Assembly: GCA_016868355.1 (NCBI GenBank)
Contig: VGHB01000015.1
Location: forward strand, 1 to 64,000
Reading direction: 5' to 3'
DNA: 64,000 nt
From: Betaproteobacteria bacterium
GTDB taxonomy: Bacteria; Pseudomonadota; Gammaproteobacteria; Burkholderiales; Burkholderiaceae_C
The notes under the pieces were generated by a model that saw only the letters and a list, made by a program, of their open reading frames with translations, ran no database searches and had not been told where the DNA came from. The position numbers and the translations under genes were made by a program. Shown in pieces: positions 9,560 through 18,767 of this stretch. The first letter of the stretch is position 1, and every line of letters begins with the position of its first letter.

Positions 9560-11272
9560 TCAGCGCACATCGAGCACACGCAGGCTCTTGGCCGGGATCT
9601 CCAATTCGACCTGACCGGCGTTGGCACTGGTGGTCGCCAGGCCCTGCGGCCACAAAGTGCTCAGCACAGCGGCTGCAGGCAAGTCGGTGAGGGTGACGCG
9701 CGCAGCCTGTGCACCGTAGTTCACCAAGACCAGACTGCGCTCCTGGCCCAGCGTGCGGAAATAGCCCATCACCGCGCCCTGCACGAAAGGCTTGTCGTAG
9801 CCGCCGCGGGCAATCGACAAGCGGGTGTTGCGCAGCTTGAGCATGGCCTTGTAGAAGGCCAGGAGGGAATCGGCCTGGCCCTGCTGCGCCTGCACATTGT
9901 TTGTGGCCACATTGCTGGACACACTGCGATAGGGTGAAGTGCTTGAAAAACCGGCGTGCAAGCTGTTGTTGGTCCAACTCATCGGCGTGCGCAGGCGGGC
10001 ATCGTCGCCGATATTTGAGGCTGCAGCCATGCCAATCTCTTCGCCGTAGTACACGAAGGGCGTGCCCGGCAGCAGCAGATAGGTGCCCGCGGCTAACTTC
10101 ATGAGCATGGTGTCGCCGCCCAGTTGGTTCCACACCCGGTCGCCGGCGAACAGGTTGTGGTTGGCCAAGAAGGTGGCCGTGCTGGGCGCGGCGGTGCTGA
10201 AGTAGCGGCTGACCGCTGCAATGTCCGCGGCTTGGCCGCGTACCGCACCCAGGATGCGGGCGTTGAGGTCAAATGCGAAGGCGCTGCCGCAAGCCAGCGC
10301 GTAGCCTTGGGAATCGTCAGGTGCTTCGCACACCATGTAGCGCCGTTGGTAGGCCTGCAGCACGCCTTGAGCGCGTTGCATGAAGCTGCGGCTTTCCTGC
10401 TGGTTGTTAAAAGCGTTGGGGCCGTTCTCGATCAACAGGCCCACGGCATCAAATCGAAACCCGGCCACGCCGCGGTTAAGCCAAAAGCGCAGGTTATCGT
10501 GGTGGAAGGCTTCAACCGCGGGCAGGCGCAGGTTCCAGTCGGGCATCTGGCTGCGGACGGCAGCGTAGTACCACCCGGTGGGGTCTTGGTGCCAAGGGTA
10601 GCTGCCGAACACGTTCCAGTTGGTGGGTGCGGCGTCTTGCCACAGGTACCAGTTGCGGTAAGGGTTGTCCTTGGCCGCGCGGGCATTGATGAACGCCGGG
10701 TGGTCGGCTGCACTGTGGTTGACCACGTAATCCAAGATCACCCCGATGCCTCGTGCGGCGGCCGCCGTGACCAGCGCATCCAGATCGGACAGGCTGCCGT
10801 ATTGCGATTCGACGTTGCGGTATTGCTTCACCGCATAGCCGTGGTCGCGGTCTTGGCTGGGGTGCACCGGCATCAGCCACAGGCCCCGAATACCGAGGTC
10901 TTGCAAGTAGTCCAAGCGCGAGATTAGCCCCCTGAGGTCGCCGATGCCGTCGCCATCGCTGTCTTGGTAGCTGCGAACAAAGACCTGCATGAAGGCCCCG
11001 TTCTGCCAACCGTCCGGCAAGGGCAGGGCGCTGCTGCCCACGGCCACGGCCGACACGTCAACTGGGGGCAGGATGACTGTGGGTGGGTTGCTGGCGCCAC
11101 CAGATCCACCACCGGATCCACCACCAGAAGCGCCCGCAGATCCGCCCACCGGGTCCGGGTTGGCGGGCGATGACGAAGAGCCGCCACCACAGGCGCCCAG
11201 GCCCAGGGCGGCACACACCAGCAAGGCTGCCAAGCAGCGGCAGGAAACGAGGACTGTGCGGACACTGCTCAT
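9560..11272 (-). CDS. GH13 alpha-amylase-family lipoprotein
   Basis: A 570-residue secreted GH13 glycosidase. The N terminus is a lipoprotein signal: a hydrophobic run LAALLVCAALGLGAC, with the lipobox LGAC followed by GGGSSSS, so the enzyme should be membrane-anchored and face the periplasm or outside. A Gly/Ser/Ala-rich linker (about residues 24-70) separates the anchor from the barrel. Catalytic motifs follow: VFVRSYQDSDGDGIGDLRG, VILDYVVNHSA, GVAGFRFDAVGLLIE and FLANHNLF. The DSDGDGIGD loop is typical of calcium-binding alpha-amylases and related glucosidases. The substrate within GH13 cannot be fixed from motifs. Starts at 11293 or 11287 are alternatives; 11272 fits the signal best. It lies convergent to malQ, consistent with external alpha-glucan use. 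Confidence 0.85.
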   Translation of the reverse strand: MSSVRTVLVSCRCLAALLVCAALGLGACGGGSSSSPANPDPVGGSAGASGGGSGGGSGGASNPPTVILPPVDVSAVAVGSSALPLPDGWQNGAFMQVFVRSYQDSDGDGIGDLRGLISRLDYLQDLGIRGLWLMPVHPSQDRDHGYAVKQYRNVESQYGSLSDLDALVTAAAARGIGVILDYVVNHSAADHPAFINARAAKDNPYRNWYLWQDAAPTNWNVFGSYPWHQDPTGWYYAAVRSQMPDWNLRLPAVEAFHHDNLRFWLNRGVAGFRFDAVGLLIENGPNAFNNQQESRSFMQRAQGVLQAYQRRYMVCEAPDDSQGYALACGSAFAFDLNARILGAVRGQAADIAAVSRYFSTAAPSTATFLANHNLFAGDRVWNQLGGDTMLMKLAAGTYLLLPGTPFVYYGEEIGMAAASNIGDDARLRTPMSWTNNSLHAGFSSTSPYRSVSSNVATNNVQAQQGQADSLLAFYKAMLKLRNTRLSIARGGYDKPFVQGAVMGYFRTLGQERSLVLVNYGAQAARVTLTDLPAAAVLSTLWPQGLATTSANAGQVELEIPAKSLRVLDVR

Positions 11273-11646
11273 GGCGGCGCGTGGCATTGGCATTCCCGCG
11301 CAGTCTAAACGCTTGGTGGCCTCCTCGTTGTGGGCAAAGCCCTCAAAGGCCTGGCGCCAACAGAACCTGCAGCCAGCCCGGTTGGGCGCCCGCACCTTGC
11401 GGCTGCGCGCGGCGGTTCAAGACGCTGGCGTGCTGGGTTGGAAGTTGGCACACGGTGCGAATGTCTAAGAGCCAGCGCTTGGGTGAGGGGCTTGATGCCG
11501 CTGTACACACCTGGGCTTTGCACCAAAGCTCAGCGCTGAGGAAGCGTTCAACGGGACTGACCTGTCCATCCACCGCATTGGCGCCACGCCTAAGCGTGAG
11601 ACCACCTGGTAGGCGCTGGCACGGGCGCGGCTGATAAGCTCGCGCG
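11273..11646. other. Intergenic region without a supported gene
   Basis: About 370 bases between the divergent starts of the amylase-family lipoprotein and the riboflavin synthase. It must carry both promoters, but I see no consensus elements, repeat or RNA fold I can defend. One rightward frame is open just before the riboflavin synthase and ends ...FNGTDLSIHRIGATPKRETTW with a stop near 11612; I could not assign it to a family. Confidence 0.4.
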
Positions 11647-12426
11647 ATGTTTACCGGTATTGTTCAAGGCGTGGCCACCGTGGTGGCCCTGGCCGACCGT
11701 CCTGGTCTGCGCACCTTTCGGCTGGCCTTTCCAGCGGGATTCCTCGCGGGCGTCGAGGTGGGGGCTAGTGTGGCGGTCGACGGTGTGTGCCTGACGGTCA
11801 CCGCCTTCGGTGCAGCGCCTGCGGCAGCGGACAGCACGGTAACCCAGCCGGCGGCCAGATCGACCGCAGTAAGCGCCACCTGGGCCGAATTCGATGTGAT
11901 GCAGCAGACCTTGTCGCTGAGCACACTAGGACGGGTGCGCCAGGGCGAGCGCTTGAACGTGGAGCGCGCCGCGCGCGAGGGGGCCGAGGTAGGCGGGCAT
12001 GTGCTGTCGGGCCACGTCGACTGCTGTGCAACGGTCCAACAGATACGCCGGCCTGACAACAATTGTGTCTTGCGTTTTGCAGTGACTGCACCTTGGATGC
12101 GCTACGTGTTCGCCAAGGGCTACATCGCCGTCAACGGTGCCAGCCTCACCGTGGCCGAAGCCAGCCGCCAGGCCGATGGTGCCGGTTGGTTTGAGGTGTG
12201 GCTGATCCCCGAAACCCTGCGCATGACCACCTTTGCCGACAAGGCCGAGGGCGATGCGGTGCACATCGAAATCGAGCGCGCCACACAGGTGATGGTGGAT
12301 ACGGTGCGGCAAGCGGTAGACGAGCGCCTGGGGCCCTTGATGCCGGTGCTGCAGGCCTGGGCCCGCAGCCAGGGCGTGGACCTTCAGACGCTGGCTGAGG
12401 AAGCTGTGATCGACCGCAAGGCCTGA
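11647..12426 (+). CDS. ribE: Riboflavin synthase alpha chain, long form
   Basis: A 259-residue protein that starts with the diagnostic MFTGIVQG and has the duplicated lumazine-binding barrel: VDGVCLTV, then VGGHVLSGHVD in repeat one, and VNGASLTV with LIPETLRMTTF in repeat two. The family dismutates two 6,7-dimethyl-8-ribityllumazine molecules into riboflavin and a pyrimidine. It is 40-50 residues longer than the usual 200-220, through an Ala/Ser/Thr-rich insert at about residues 55-78 and a C-terminal tail after residue ~225. It stands apart from other rib genes, just upstream of exonuclease I, so it may be a second, diverged copy. Confidence 0.85.
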   Translation: MFTGIVQGVATVVALADRPGLRTFRLAFPAGFLAGVEVGASVAVDGVCLTVTAFGAAPAAADSTVTQPAARSTAVSATWAEFDVMQQTLSLSTLGRVRQGERLNVERAAREGAEVGGHVLSGHVDCCATVQQIRRPDNNCVLRFAVTAPWMRYVFAKGYIAVNGASLTVAEASRQADGAGWFEVWLIPETLRMTTFADKAEGDAVHIEIERATQVMVDTVRQAVDERLGPLMPVLQAWARSQGVDLQTLAEEAVIDRKA

Positions 12427-12437
12427 GGGCTCATGCA

Positions 12438-13895
12438 ATGAGCCTGACCTTTTTCTGGCACGACTACGAAACCTTTGGCATCGACACCCGGCGCGACGCA
12501 CCTGCGCAGTTCGCTGGCATCCGTACCGACGCTGAGCTGAACGAGCTGGGCGAGCCGGTGATGCTGTATTGCAAGCCGCCGCGCGATGCTTTGCCCGACC
12601 CCGATTCATGCTTGATTACTGGCCTTACTCCGCAACTGTGCGAGGCACGCGGCTTGGGTGAGGCGGCGTTTGCGCAGGCGGTGCTCGACGAACTGGGCCG
12701 CAGCGGTACCATTGGCTCGGGCTACAACTCGCTGGGTTTTGATGACGAGGTCACCCGACACCTGTTCTGGCGCAACCTCATCGACCCCTACGGGCGCGAG
12801 TGGCAGAACCATTGCAGCCGCTGGGACCTGTTCAACGTGGTGCGCTGTGCCTTCGCGCTGCGACCCGAAGGCATTCAGTGGCCTTCTAAAGAGGACGGGC
12901 GGCCTTCACTGAAACTGGAACACCTGGCGGCGGCCAATGGCCTGCAGCACGAAGCAGCGCACGATGCACTGAGCGATGTGCGCGCCACTATCGCCTTGGC
13001 CCGCCTGGTGCGGCAGCAGCAGCCCAAGCTGTTCGACTACTGCCTGGGCCTGCGCGACAAGCAGGCGGTCAAGGCGGTCGTCGGTGGTTTTGGTGCGCAG
13101 CGCCAACCCTTCTTGCATGTCTCAGGGCGGCTGGGCCCACAGCAGGGCTACACCGCAGTGGTGTGGCCTCTGGCCATGCACCCCAGCAACGCCAACGAGG
13201 TGCTGGTGTGGGATTTGGCACAAGACCCTCAACAGCTGTTGGGCCTGTCAGCCGATGACATCCGCAGCCGCCTGTTTGCCCGCCGCGAAGACCTTCCCGA
13301 GGGTGTGAGCCGTCTGCCGATCAAATCGATCCACATCAATCAAAGCCCGGTGGTCATCAAGAACCTGGCCACCCTTCGCCAGACCCGAGCCACGCACTGG
13401 GGGATCGATGTCGGGCAGGCGCTCAGGCATGCCCAGGCGGCTCTGGCGCAGGCCGAGGCTTTCGACGCGGTGCCCTGGGCAGGCGTCTTCAGCCGTGAAC
13501 CGCGCGCAGAGGATGCCCATCTGGATGCCGAGCAAACCCTGTATGCCGGCGCCTTTCTGTCTAACAACGACCGGCGTGCCTTGGAGAGGCTGCGCCAGCA
13601 GCCCGCCCAGGCGCTGGCGCGCATCCGCACCGCCTTGGAAGACCCTCGGCTCGATGAGCTGCTGCTGCGCTACCGCGCGCGCAATTGGCCCGAGACTCTC
13701 GATGAAGAAGAGCGCGAACAGTGGTTGAACCATTGCCGTGCGCGGCTGCTGCAAGGCAAGGGGGGGCACCGCACCGTGGGGCAAGTGTTGGCCCGCATCG
13801 ACGAGCTGGCCGAGGAACGGCTGGCGGCCGGCGATGAACGCGGCCAGGTGGTGTTGGAAGCCCTGGTGGATTGGGTCGAGGCCCTGGTGCCCTGA
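12438..13895 (+). CDS. sbcB: Exodeoxyribonuclease I
   Basis: A 485-residue 3'-to-5' single-strand DNA exonuclease acting in recombination and mismatch repair. It opens with the DEDDh exonuclease I motif FFWHDYETFG, followed by GYNSLGFDDEVTRHLFWRN and NGLQHEAAHDALSDVRATI, which hold the other acidic residues and the catalytic histidine. The C-terminal half (NDRRALERLRQQ..., NWPETLDEEEREQW) matches the SH3-like and helical parts of E. coli ExoI (475 residues). It starts 11 bases after the riboflavin synthase stop and probably shares its transcript. Confidence 0.95.
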   Translation: MSLTFFWHDYETFGIDTRRDAPAQFAGIRTDAELNELGEPVMLYCKPPRDALPDPDSCLITGLTPQLCEARGLGEAAFAQAVLDELGRSGTIGSGYNSLGFDDEVTRHLFWRNLIDPYGREWQNHCSRWDLFNVVRCAFALRPEGIQWPSKEDGRPSLKLEHLAAANGLQHEAAHDALSDVRATIALARLVRQQQPKLFDYCLGLRDKQAVKAVVGGFGAQRQPFLHVSGRLGPQQGYTAVVWPLAMHPSNANEVLVWDLAQDPQQLLGLSADDIRSRLFARREDLPEGVSRLPIKSIHINQSPVVIKNLATLRQTRATHWGIDVGQALRHAQAALAQAEAFDAVPWAGVFSREPRAEDAHLDAEQTLYAGAFLSNNDRRALERLRQQPAQALARIRTALEDPRLDELLLRYRARNWPETLDEEEREQWLNHCRARLLQGKGGHRTVGQVLARIDELAEERLAAGDERGQVVLEALVDWVEALVP

Positions 13896-14148
13896 TCGCT
13901 GGTACGCCCGGTTTCGCTCGACGACCTGCGCCGCTATGCCTTGGGGCGGTCTTTGTTCATACCGCGCAGCGGCTACCGCACCTGTCCCAAGTTGAAGTGG
14001 GATGCGGCCCACCGGCGAGAACCCGCAGTCGGCCCGTCACCCTGGCGAGTTTGGCTGCGTTGCAGGCCGCGCACCGCGCAAGGCAGCCTTCAAGTCAGCG
14101 CTGGCCGACGAGGTGCAACGCCTGCAGGCCTTTCTGAGGCTGCAATGA
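13896..14148 (+). pseudogene. Decayed YcaQ-like winged-helix gene, internally deleted
   Basis: Directly after sbcB one frame reads RPVSLDDLRRYALGRSLF, the typical first helix of YcaQ-type winged-helix DNA glycosylases. Another frame, ending in TGA at 14146-14148, reads VAGRAPRKAAFKSALADEV and QRLQAFLRL, which resembles the C-terminal tail of the same family. Together they span only about 250 bases, where a whole gene would need over 1,000, and they are out of frame with each other. The simplest reading is a large internal deletion plus drift. The family assignment rests on two short matches read by eye. Confidence 0.42.
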
Positions 14149-14169
14149 AAAAGACCGGGCGGTGCCCAG
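14148..14169 (-). terminator. Rho-independent terminator of acnB
   Basis: On the minus strand, about 45 bases after the acnB stop, CTGGGC-ACC-GCCCGG can form a six-pair stem with a three-base loop and is followed by TCTTTTT. The position and U-tract fit an intrinsic terminator for acnB. Confidence 0.6.
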
Positions 14170-14212
14170 CTTTGAGGAGCGGTTGGCGCCGAGGGCGCCC
14201 GTCCGTACCGCC

Positions 14213-16816
14213 TCAGATCGCCACGTCCTTGGCCACCTCTGCATACTCTTCGATCTGGTTGAAGTTCATGTAGCGGTAGATGCTGGCGGAGTCTTGGCTG
14301 ATGATGCCAACGGCCTCCTGGTATTCCCCCAAGGTAGGAATGCGGCCCAGTTTGGAGCACACCGCCGCTAGCTCGGCTGAGCCCAAGAACACATTGGTGT
14401 TCTTGCCCAAGCGGTTGGGAAAGTTGCGGGTGGAAGTGGACATCACGGTGGCCCCTTCGCGAACCTGAGCCTGGTTACCCATGCACAGGCTGCAACCGGG
14501 CATTTCGGTGCGGGCACCCGCAGAGCCGAACGTGGCGTAGTGGCCTTCCTTGATCAGCTCGCTTTCGTCCATCTTGGTGGGTGGGGCCACCCACAGCTTG
14601 ACTGGGATGTCACGCGCGTTACCCAGCACCTTGGCCGCGGCGCGGAAGTGGCCGATGTTGGTCATGCAAGAGCCGATGAAGGCCTCGTCGATCTTGGTAC
14701 CTGAGACCTCGCTGAGGAACTTGGCGTCGTCCGGATCGTTCGGGCAGCAGACGATGGGCTCTTTGATGTCGTCAAGGTTGATTTCGATGACGGCGGCGTA
14801 TTCGGCATCGGCGTCGGCCTCGAGCAGATCGGGCTTAGCCAGCCAGGCCTCCACCGCCTTGATGCGGCGCTCTAGGGCGCGCTTGTCAGCGTAGCCGTTG
14901 GCGATCATGTTCTTCATCAGCACCACATTGGACTTGAGGTACTCGATGATGGGCGCTTGGTCAAGCTTGACGGTGCAGCCTGCAGCACTGCGTTCGGCGC
15001 TGGCATCACTGAGTTCAAAGGCTTGCTCCACCTTCAGTTGCGGCAGGCCTTCAATCTCCAGCACACGGCCGCTGAAGATGTTCTTTTTGCCTTGCTTAGC
15101 CACGGTCAAGAGGCCAGTCTTGATGGCATACAGGGGAATGGCGTGCACCAGGTCGCGCAGGGTCACGCCAGGTTGCATCGTCCCCTTGAAGCGCACCAGC
15201 ACGCTCTCGGGCATGTCCAGCGGCATCACACCGGTGGCAGCACCAAAGGCCACCAGGCCTGAGCCGGCCGGGAAAGAAATGCCGATGGGGAAACGCGTGT
15301 GGGAATCGCCGCCCGTGCCCACGGTGTCGGGCAGCAGCAGGCGGTTGAGCCATGAGTGGATCACGCCATCGCCCGGGCGCAGCGACACGCCACCGCGGGT
15401 GCTGATGAATTGGGGCAGTTCGCGGTGCGTCTTCACATCTACCGCCTTGGGATAGGCGGCGGTGTGGCAGAAGCTTTGCATCACCATGTCGGCCGAGAAG
15501 CCCAGGCAGGCCAGGTCCTTGAGCTCGTCGCGCGTCATGGGGCCGGTGGTGTCTTGTGAACCCACGGTGGTCATGCGAGGCTCGCAGTAGGTGCCGGGGC
15601 GAGTGCCCTGTTGCTGGCCCTTGACAACCGGCAAGCCGCAGGCGCGGCCCACCATCTTCTGCGCCAGGGTGTAGCCCTTTGCGCTGTCTTTCGGGGGCTG
15701 GGGCAGGCGGAAGGCGGTGGAGGCGGACAGGCCCAGGAACTCACGCGCCTTGGCGGTGAGCGAGCGTCCGATGATCAGGTTGATGCGGCCGCCGGCGCGC
15801 ACTTCATCAAGCAGCACATCGTTCTTGAGCCGGAACTGCTCCACCACCTCGCCGTTGCGGGTGATCTTGCCTTCATAGGGATGCACTTCAATCACATCGC
15901 CCATATTGAGTTTGCTCACTTCAACCTCGATGGGCAGGGCGCCGGAGTCTTCTTGCGTGTTGAAGAAGATGGGGGCGATCTTGCCACCTAGGGTGACCCC
16001 GCCAAATCGTTTGTTGGGCACGAAGGGAATGTCTTTGCCGGTGACCCAGATGACGCTGTTGGTTGCGCTCTTACGTGAAGAACCGGTGCCCACCACATCG
16101 CCCACATAGGCCACCAGATGGCCCTTGCCCTTGAGTTCTTCGATGAACTTCATCGGGCCGCGCTTGCCGTCTTCCTCAGGCTTGAAGGCGGTGTCGGGCC
16201 GCGTGTTCTTCAGCATGGCCAGCGAATGCAGCGGGATGTCCGGTCGGCTCCAGGCATCGGGTGCGGGCGACAGGTCATCGGTGTTGGTCTCACCAGGCAC
16301 CTTGAACACGGTCACGGTGATGCTCTTGGGCACTTCAGGGCGGCGGGTGAACCACTCGGCGTCTGCCCAGCTTTGCATCACCGCCTTGGCTTGTGCGTGG
16401 CCGGCGCGGGCCTTGTCGGCCACGTCGTTGAAGAAGTCGAACATCAGCAGCGTCTTCTTTAAGCCATCAGCGGCCACACCGCCCACTTCGGCGTCATCGA
16501 GCAGCTCGATGAGCGGGTGCACGTTGTATCCGCCCACCATGGTGCCCAGGAGCTCGGTGGCCTTGGCGCGGGTGATCAGAGCGACCTTCTCATCGCCATG
16601 AGCCACAGCGGCCAGGAATGAAGCCTTGACCTTGGCGGCATCGTCCACGCCAGGTGGCACCCGGTGGGTGAGCAGGTCCATGAGGAAGGCTTCTTCGCCC
16701 ACCGGCGGGTTCTTGATCAGCTCGAGCAGCGCGGCCACCTGCTTGGCGTCCAAGGGCAGGGGGGGAATGCCCAGGGCGGCGCGTTCGGCGACATGGGCTC
16801 GATAGGCTTGCAGCAT
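14213..16816 (-). CDS. acnB: Aconitate hydratase B / 2-methylisocitrate dehydratase
   Basis: An 867-residue AcnB-type aconitase, the usual length. It interconverts citrate and isocitrate in the TCA cycle through a 4Fe-4S cluster and can also hydrate 2-methyl-cis-aconitate. The start [22 protein letters not shown] is characteristic of the AcnB HEAT-like domain. Cluster cysteines are seen in the C-terminal part ([17 protein letters not shown] and [14 protein letters not shown]). GGAG lies about 12 bases before the ATG at 16816. A perfect palindrome (GTCTTATATAAGAC) lies about 40 bases upstream of the start, where a repressor would overlap the promoter; the same element precedes the GntR gene at 20002. 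Transcribed leftward with its own terminator. Confidence 0.96.
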   Translation of the reverse strand: MLQAYRAHVAERAALGIPPLPLDAKQVAALLELIKNPPVGEEAFLMDLLTHRVPPGVDDAAKVKASFLAAVAHGDEKVALITRAKATELLGTMVGGYNVHPLIELLDDAEVGGVAADGLKKTLLMFDFFNDVADKARAGHAQAKAVMQSWADAEWFTRRPEVPKSITVTVFKVPGETNTDDLSPAPDAWSRPDIPLHSLAMLKNTRPDTAFKPEEDGKRGPMKFIEELKGKGHLVAYVGDVVGTGSSRKSATNSVIWVTGKDIPFVPNKRFGGVTLGGKIAPIFFNTQEDSGALPIEVEVSKLNMGDVIEVHPYEGKITRNGEVVEQFRLKNDVLLDEVRAGGRINLIIGRSLTAKAREFLGLSASTAFRLPQPPKDSAKGYTLAQKMVGRACGLPVVKGQQQGTRPGTYCEPRMTTVGSQDTTGPMTRDELKDLACLGFSADMVMQSFCHTAAYPKAVDVKTHRELPQFISTRGGVSLRPGDGVIHSWLNRLLLPDTVGTGGDSHTRFPIGISFPAGSGLVAFGAATGVMPLDMPESVLVRFKGTMQPGVTLRDLVHAIPLYAIKTGLLTVAKQGKKNIFSGRVLEIEGLPQLKVEQAFELSDASAERSAAGCTVKLDQAPIIEYLKSNVVLMKNMIANGYADKRALERRIKAVEAWLAKPDLLEADADAEYAAVIEINLDDIKEPIVCCPNDPDDAKFLSEVSGTKIDEAFIGSCMTNIGHFRAAAKVLGNARDIPVKLWVAPPTKMDESELIKEGHYATFGSAGARTEMPGCSLCMGNQAQVREGATVMSTSTRNFPNRLGKNTNVFLGSAELAAVCSKLGRIPTLGEYQEAVGIISQDSASIYRYMNFNQIEEYAEVAKDVAI

Positions 16817-16851
16817 TGTGGGGACGCTCCGTTGGGAATTCCTCTATTATT

Positions 16852-16869
16852 TTATGTCTTATATAAGAC
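16852..16869. promoter_or_regulatory. Putative GntR operator upstream of acnB
   Basis: The 18 bases TTATGTCTTATATAAGAC contain the perfect 14-bp palindrome GTCTTATATAAGAC (16856-16869), about 40 bases before the acnB start. The same 18 bases occur at 19941-19958 before a GntR-family gene. Size and symmetry fit a GntR dimer site. Confidence 0.65.
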
Positions 16870-16914
16870 TTGGCCCAGCCCCCCCCGGAGTTCCAAGCTT
16901 CGCTGCGCCAAATG

Positions 16915-17621
16915 TCATCGCAATGGCTCGCCCTGGGAAGGCTCGGGCTGGGCCGGCGCGGGCTGGGCCGGCGCGGGCGCGGGCCCCGCACCCGGTGCCG
17001 CCGCCGCTGCTTCTGGCGAGGCCAAGGGGTGGATGATGCCCAGGCCGGCTTGGGGGGGGGCGTTGGCTGCCGCTCGCCGGGCTTCTGGCAGTCGTCGGCC
17101 ACCCGTTGGCCAATCTTGGTGTCCATCAACATGCTCTTGAAGGCGATTTGCACCATCAAAAAGCGTCCCCTGACGTCTTCAAGCCGCACGGCGCCGGTGC
17201 TGGAGAGCACTGGGCGCGCGGTCACCACCTTTTTGTCAAAGTGCAGGTCGACATAGCCTTCATGGCGGGGGTTGGCCAGTACCTGCACCACACGTTTGAA
17301 CTCACACTGGTACTCGCCCAGGTGGGTTAGGCTGTAGGCATGGTGCTGTTCATCGTTGGCCAGGGCCAAGGGGGTGGCGCTGGCCGCCGCTGCTGCAGCC
17401 GCGCCGGCTGCCGTGGTGGCCTTGCGTGCGGCGGCTCGTGGCTTTTCCGCGGCGGTGGCCGCTTTCTTGGTGCTGCCCGCGCTTGCGGCCGCAAAGGCTG
17501 GCGCAGGCGCCGGCGCCAGCCAGGCTAAGGCAACTGCCAAGGCCAAGGATCGATGCCTGGCCTGTGCGGTGCCCAGCATCGAACCCATGGGCTTGCCAAG
17601 CCAAGAGTAGAAATCCCGCAT
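16915..17621 (-). CDS. Conserved periplasmic protein of unknown function, frameshifted at a C9 run
   Basis: Read from ATG 17621 (AGAGG just upstream). A hydrophobic signal sequence ends near APAFAAASAG, followed by an Ala/Lys-rich segment and a conserved-looking core: SLTHLGEYQCEFKRVVQ, HEGYVDLHFDKKVVTARPVL, TGAVRLEDVRGRFLMVQI. At a run of nine G on the plus strand (17052-17060) the frame changes. In the frame as given the protein would run on into acnB to 16590. With one more base it reads an Ala/Pro-rich tail ending QPEPSQGEPLR and stops at 16915, before acnB, giving about 235 residues. I believe the second form is the real one. I do not recognise the function; it lies in the TCA block between acnB and the CoA lyase. 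Confidence 0.6.
17052..17060. repeat. G9 homopolymer causing a frameshift
   Basis: Nine G in a row on the plus strand (C9 in the gene). The coding frame is sensible upstream of the run, and a sensible Ala/Pro-rich C terminus continues in the neighbouring frame. The cause may be a sequencing or assembly error, or a slippery tract. Confidence 0.7.
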
Positions 17622-17647
17622 CGGCGCCTCTTTTTGGGGTGCATTCC

Positions 17648-18688
17648 TCAGCGGTTCGGTGCGCCGAACCAACGTTGGCGCACGGCTGGCGGAACCACCG
17701 CCGCGCCGCTGAGCCCGGTAGCGGCCACGGCGCGCTGAAGCCGCTGCCAGAAGTAGCGGTAGCTGGCGCGGTCATGCAGGGTGTCAAGGTGGCGCACCGG
17801 CGCCCAGTGGGCGGCCTCGGCTGCCAAGAGAATCTCCAGCGCCTGTTCTACCTCATCAACGCTGGGCGTGAAGGCTGCAACGATGGGGTGTATTTGGTCT
17901 GGGTGGATGCTCCACATGCGGGTGTAGCCGAGTTCTTGTGCCGCACGGCGTGCAGCCTGCGACAAAGAAGCCATGTCTTTGAATTCGGTGACCACGCTGT
18001 GCGACGGCACTTTTGCGTGGGCGTGGCATGCAGCAGCAATCTCTAGCTTGGCGCGCAGCACCAAGGGGTGGCTGAACTGGCCCACCACACCCATGGCTGA
18101 TTGCGGAATGGCGCCGCGGTGCGCGCTAACGAAATCCATCAGTCCCAAGGACAGGGATTCGATGCGCGGGTGAGCCGCCAGGGCATGCACCTCGCGCAGC
18201 GCACCATGGGTCTCCACCAGGGCGTGCAGAGGGATGGCTGAGCCCCCCAGGCGGTCGATCAGTTGGGCGGCCTGCTCAACATCAGCAAGCCCTTGGGACT
18301 TTGGAATCATCAGATAGGCTGGCGCCTGGCGCGCCTTGAGCACCACCTGCACCACATCAGTAAAGCGGTCGTGGCGGGCATCGAGCAGGCGCACCCCCAC
18401 CCGGCCCCACCGGTTGTCTGAACCGCCCAGCAACTCCGCGATCAGGTGTGCATGCTCCACTTCGGCACCCACGGGTGCGCCGTCTTCGTTGTCCAGCGTG
18501 ACATCGAAAACCGGGCCCCATTCGGCCTGCAATGCAAGGCTCTTGCGCATGCGTGCTTCTACGCCGCAATAGTGGTCGCACACGGGCAGCATCGCCGCTC
18601 CATCACCTTCTTCGAACAAGACCGAAGCGGGGTGCGCGGCCTTGCCGCTGGGCTTAAGGTGTTCGCGAATGGGGGGCACTGCACTCAC
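17648..18688 (-). CDS. HpcH/HpaI (CitE-like) CoA-ester lyase family protein
   Basis: About 346 residues of a TIM-barrel lyase of the HpcH/HpaI or citrate-lyase-beta type. Motifs include LPVCDHYCGVEARMRKS, FDVTLDNEDGAPVG (acidic metal-binding loop), LHALVETHGALREVHALA with the conserved Glu, LSLGLMDFVSAHRG, and GYTRMWSIHPDQIHPI near the C terminus. Family members cleave or form malyl-, methylmalyl- or citramalyl-CoA type esters; the substrate here is not determined. It sits between acnB and mdh, so a link to C4/C5 acid metabolism is likely. The start is a guess: GTG 18688 is used; an in-frame TTG at 18712 is further upstream and neither has a strong ribosome site. Confidence 0.8.
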   Translation of the reverse strand: MSAVPPIREHLKPSGKAAHPASVLFEEGDGAAMLPVCDHYCGVEARMRKSLALQAEWGPVFDVTLDNEDGAPVGAEVEHAHLIAELLGGSDNRWGRVGVRLLDARHDRFTDVVQVVLKARQAPAYLMIPKSQGLADVEQAAQLIDRLGGSAIPLHALVETHGALREVHALAAHPRIESLSLGLMDFVSAHRGAIPQSAMGVVGQFSHPLVLRAKLEIAAACHAHAKVPSHSVVTEFKDMASLSQAARRAAQELGYTRMWSIHPDQIHPIVAAFTPSVDEVEQALEILLAAEAAHWAPVRHLDTLHDRASYRYFWQRLQRAVAATGLSGAAVVPPAVRQRWFGAPNR

Positions 18689-18767
18689 ATACGAGAGAAA
18701 AAGGGCCCGCAACGGATGGGCTGCGCGCCCCTGGGATTTAGCCCGACTGTACGCCCTTGTGTTGGGC

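Noticed and set aside
11500-11612. Short rightward frame ending IGATPKRETTW before the riboflavin synthase
   Set aside because: It looks protein-like but has no start, no family match and no intact length.
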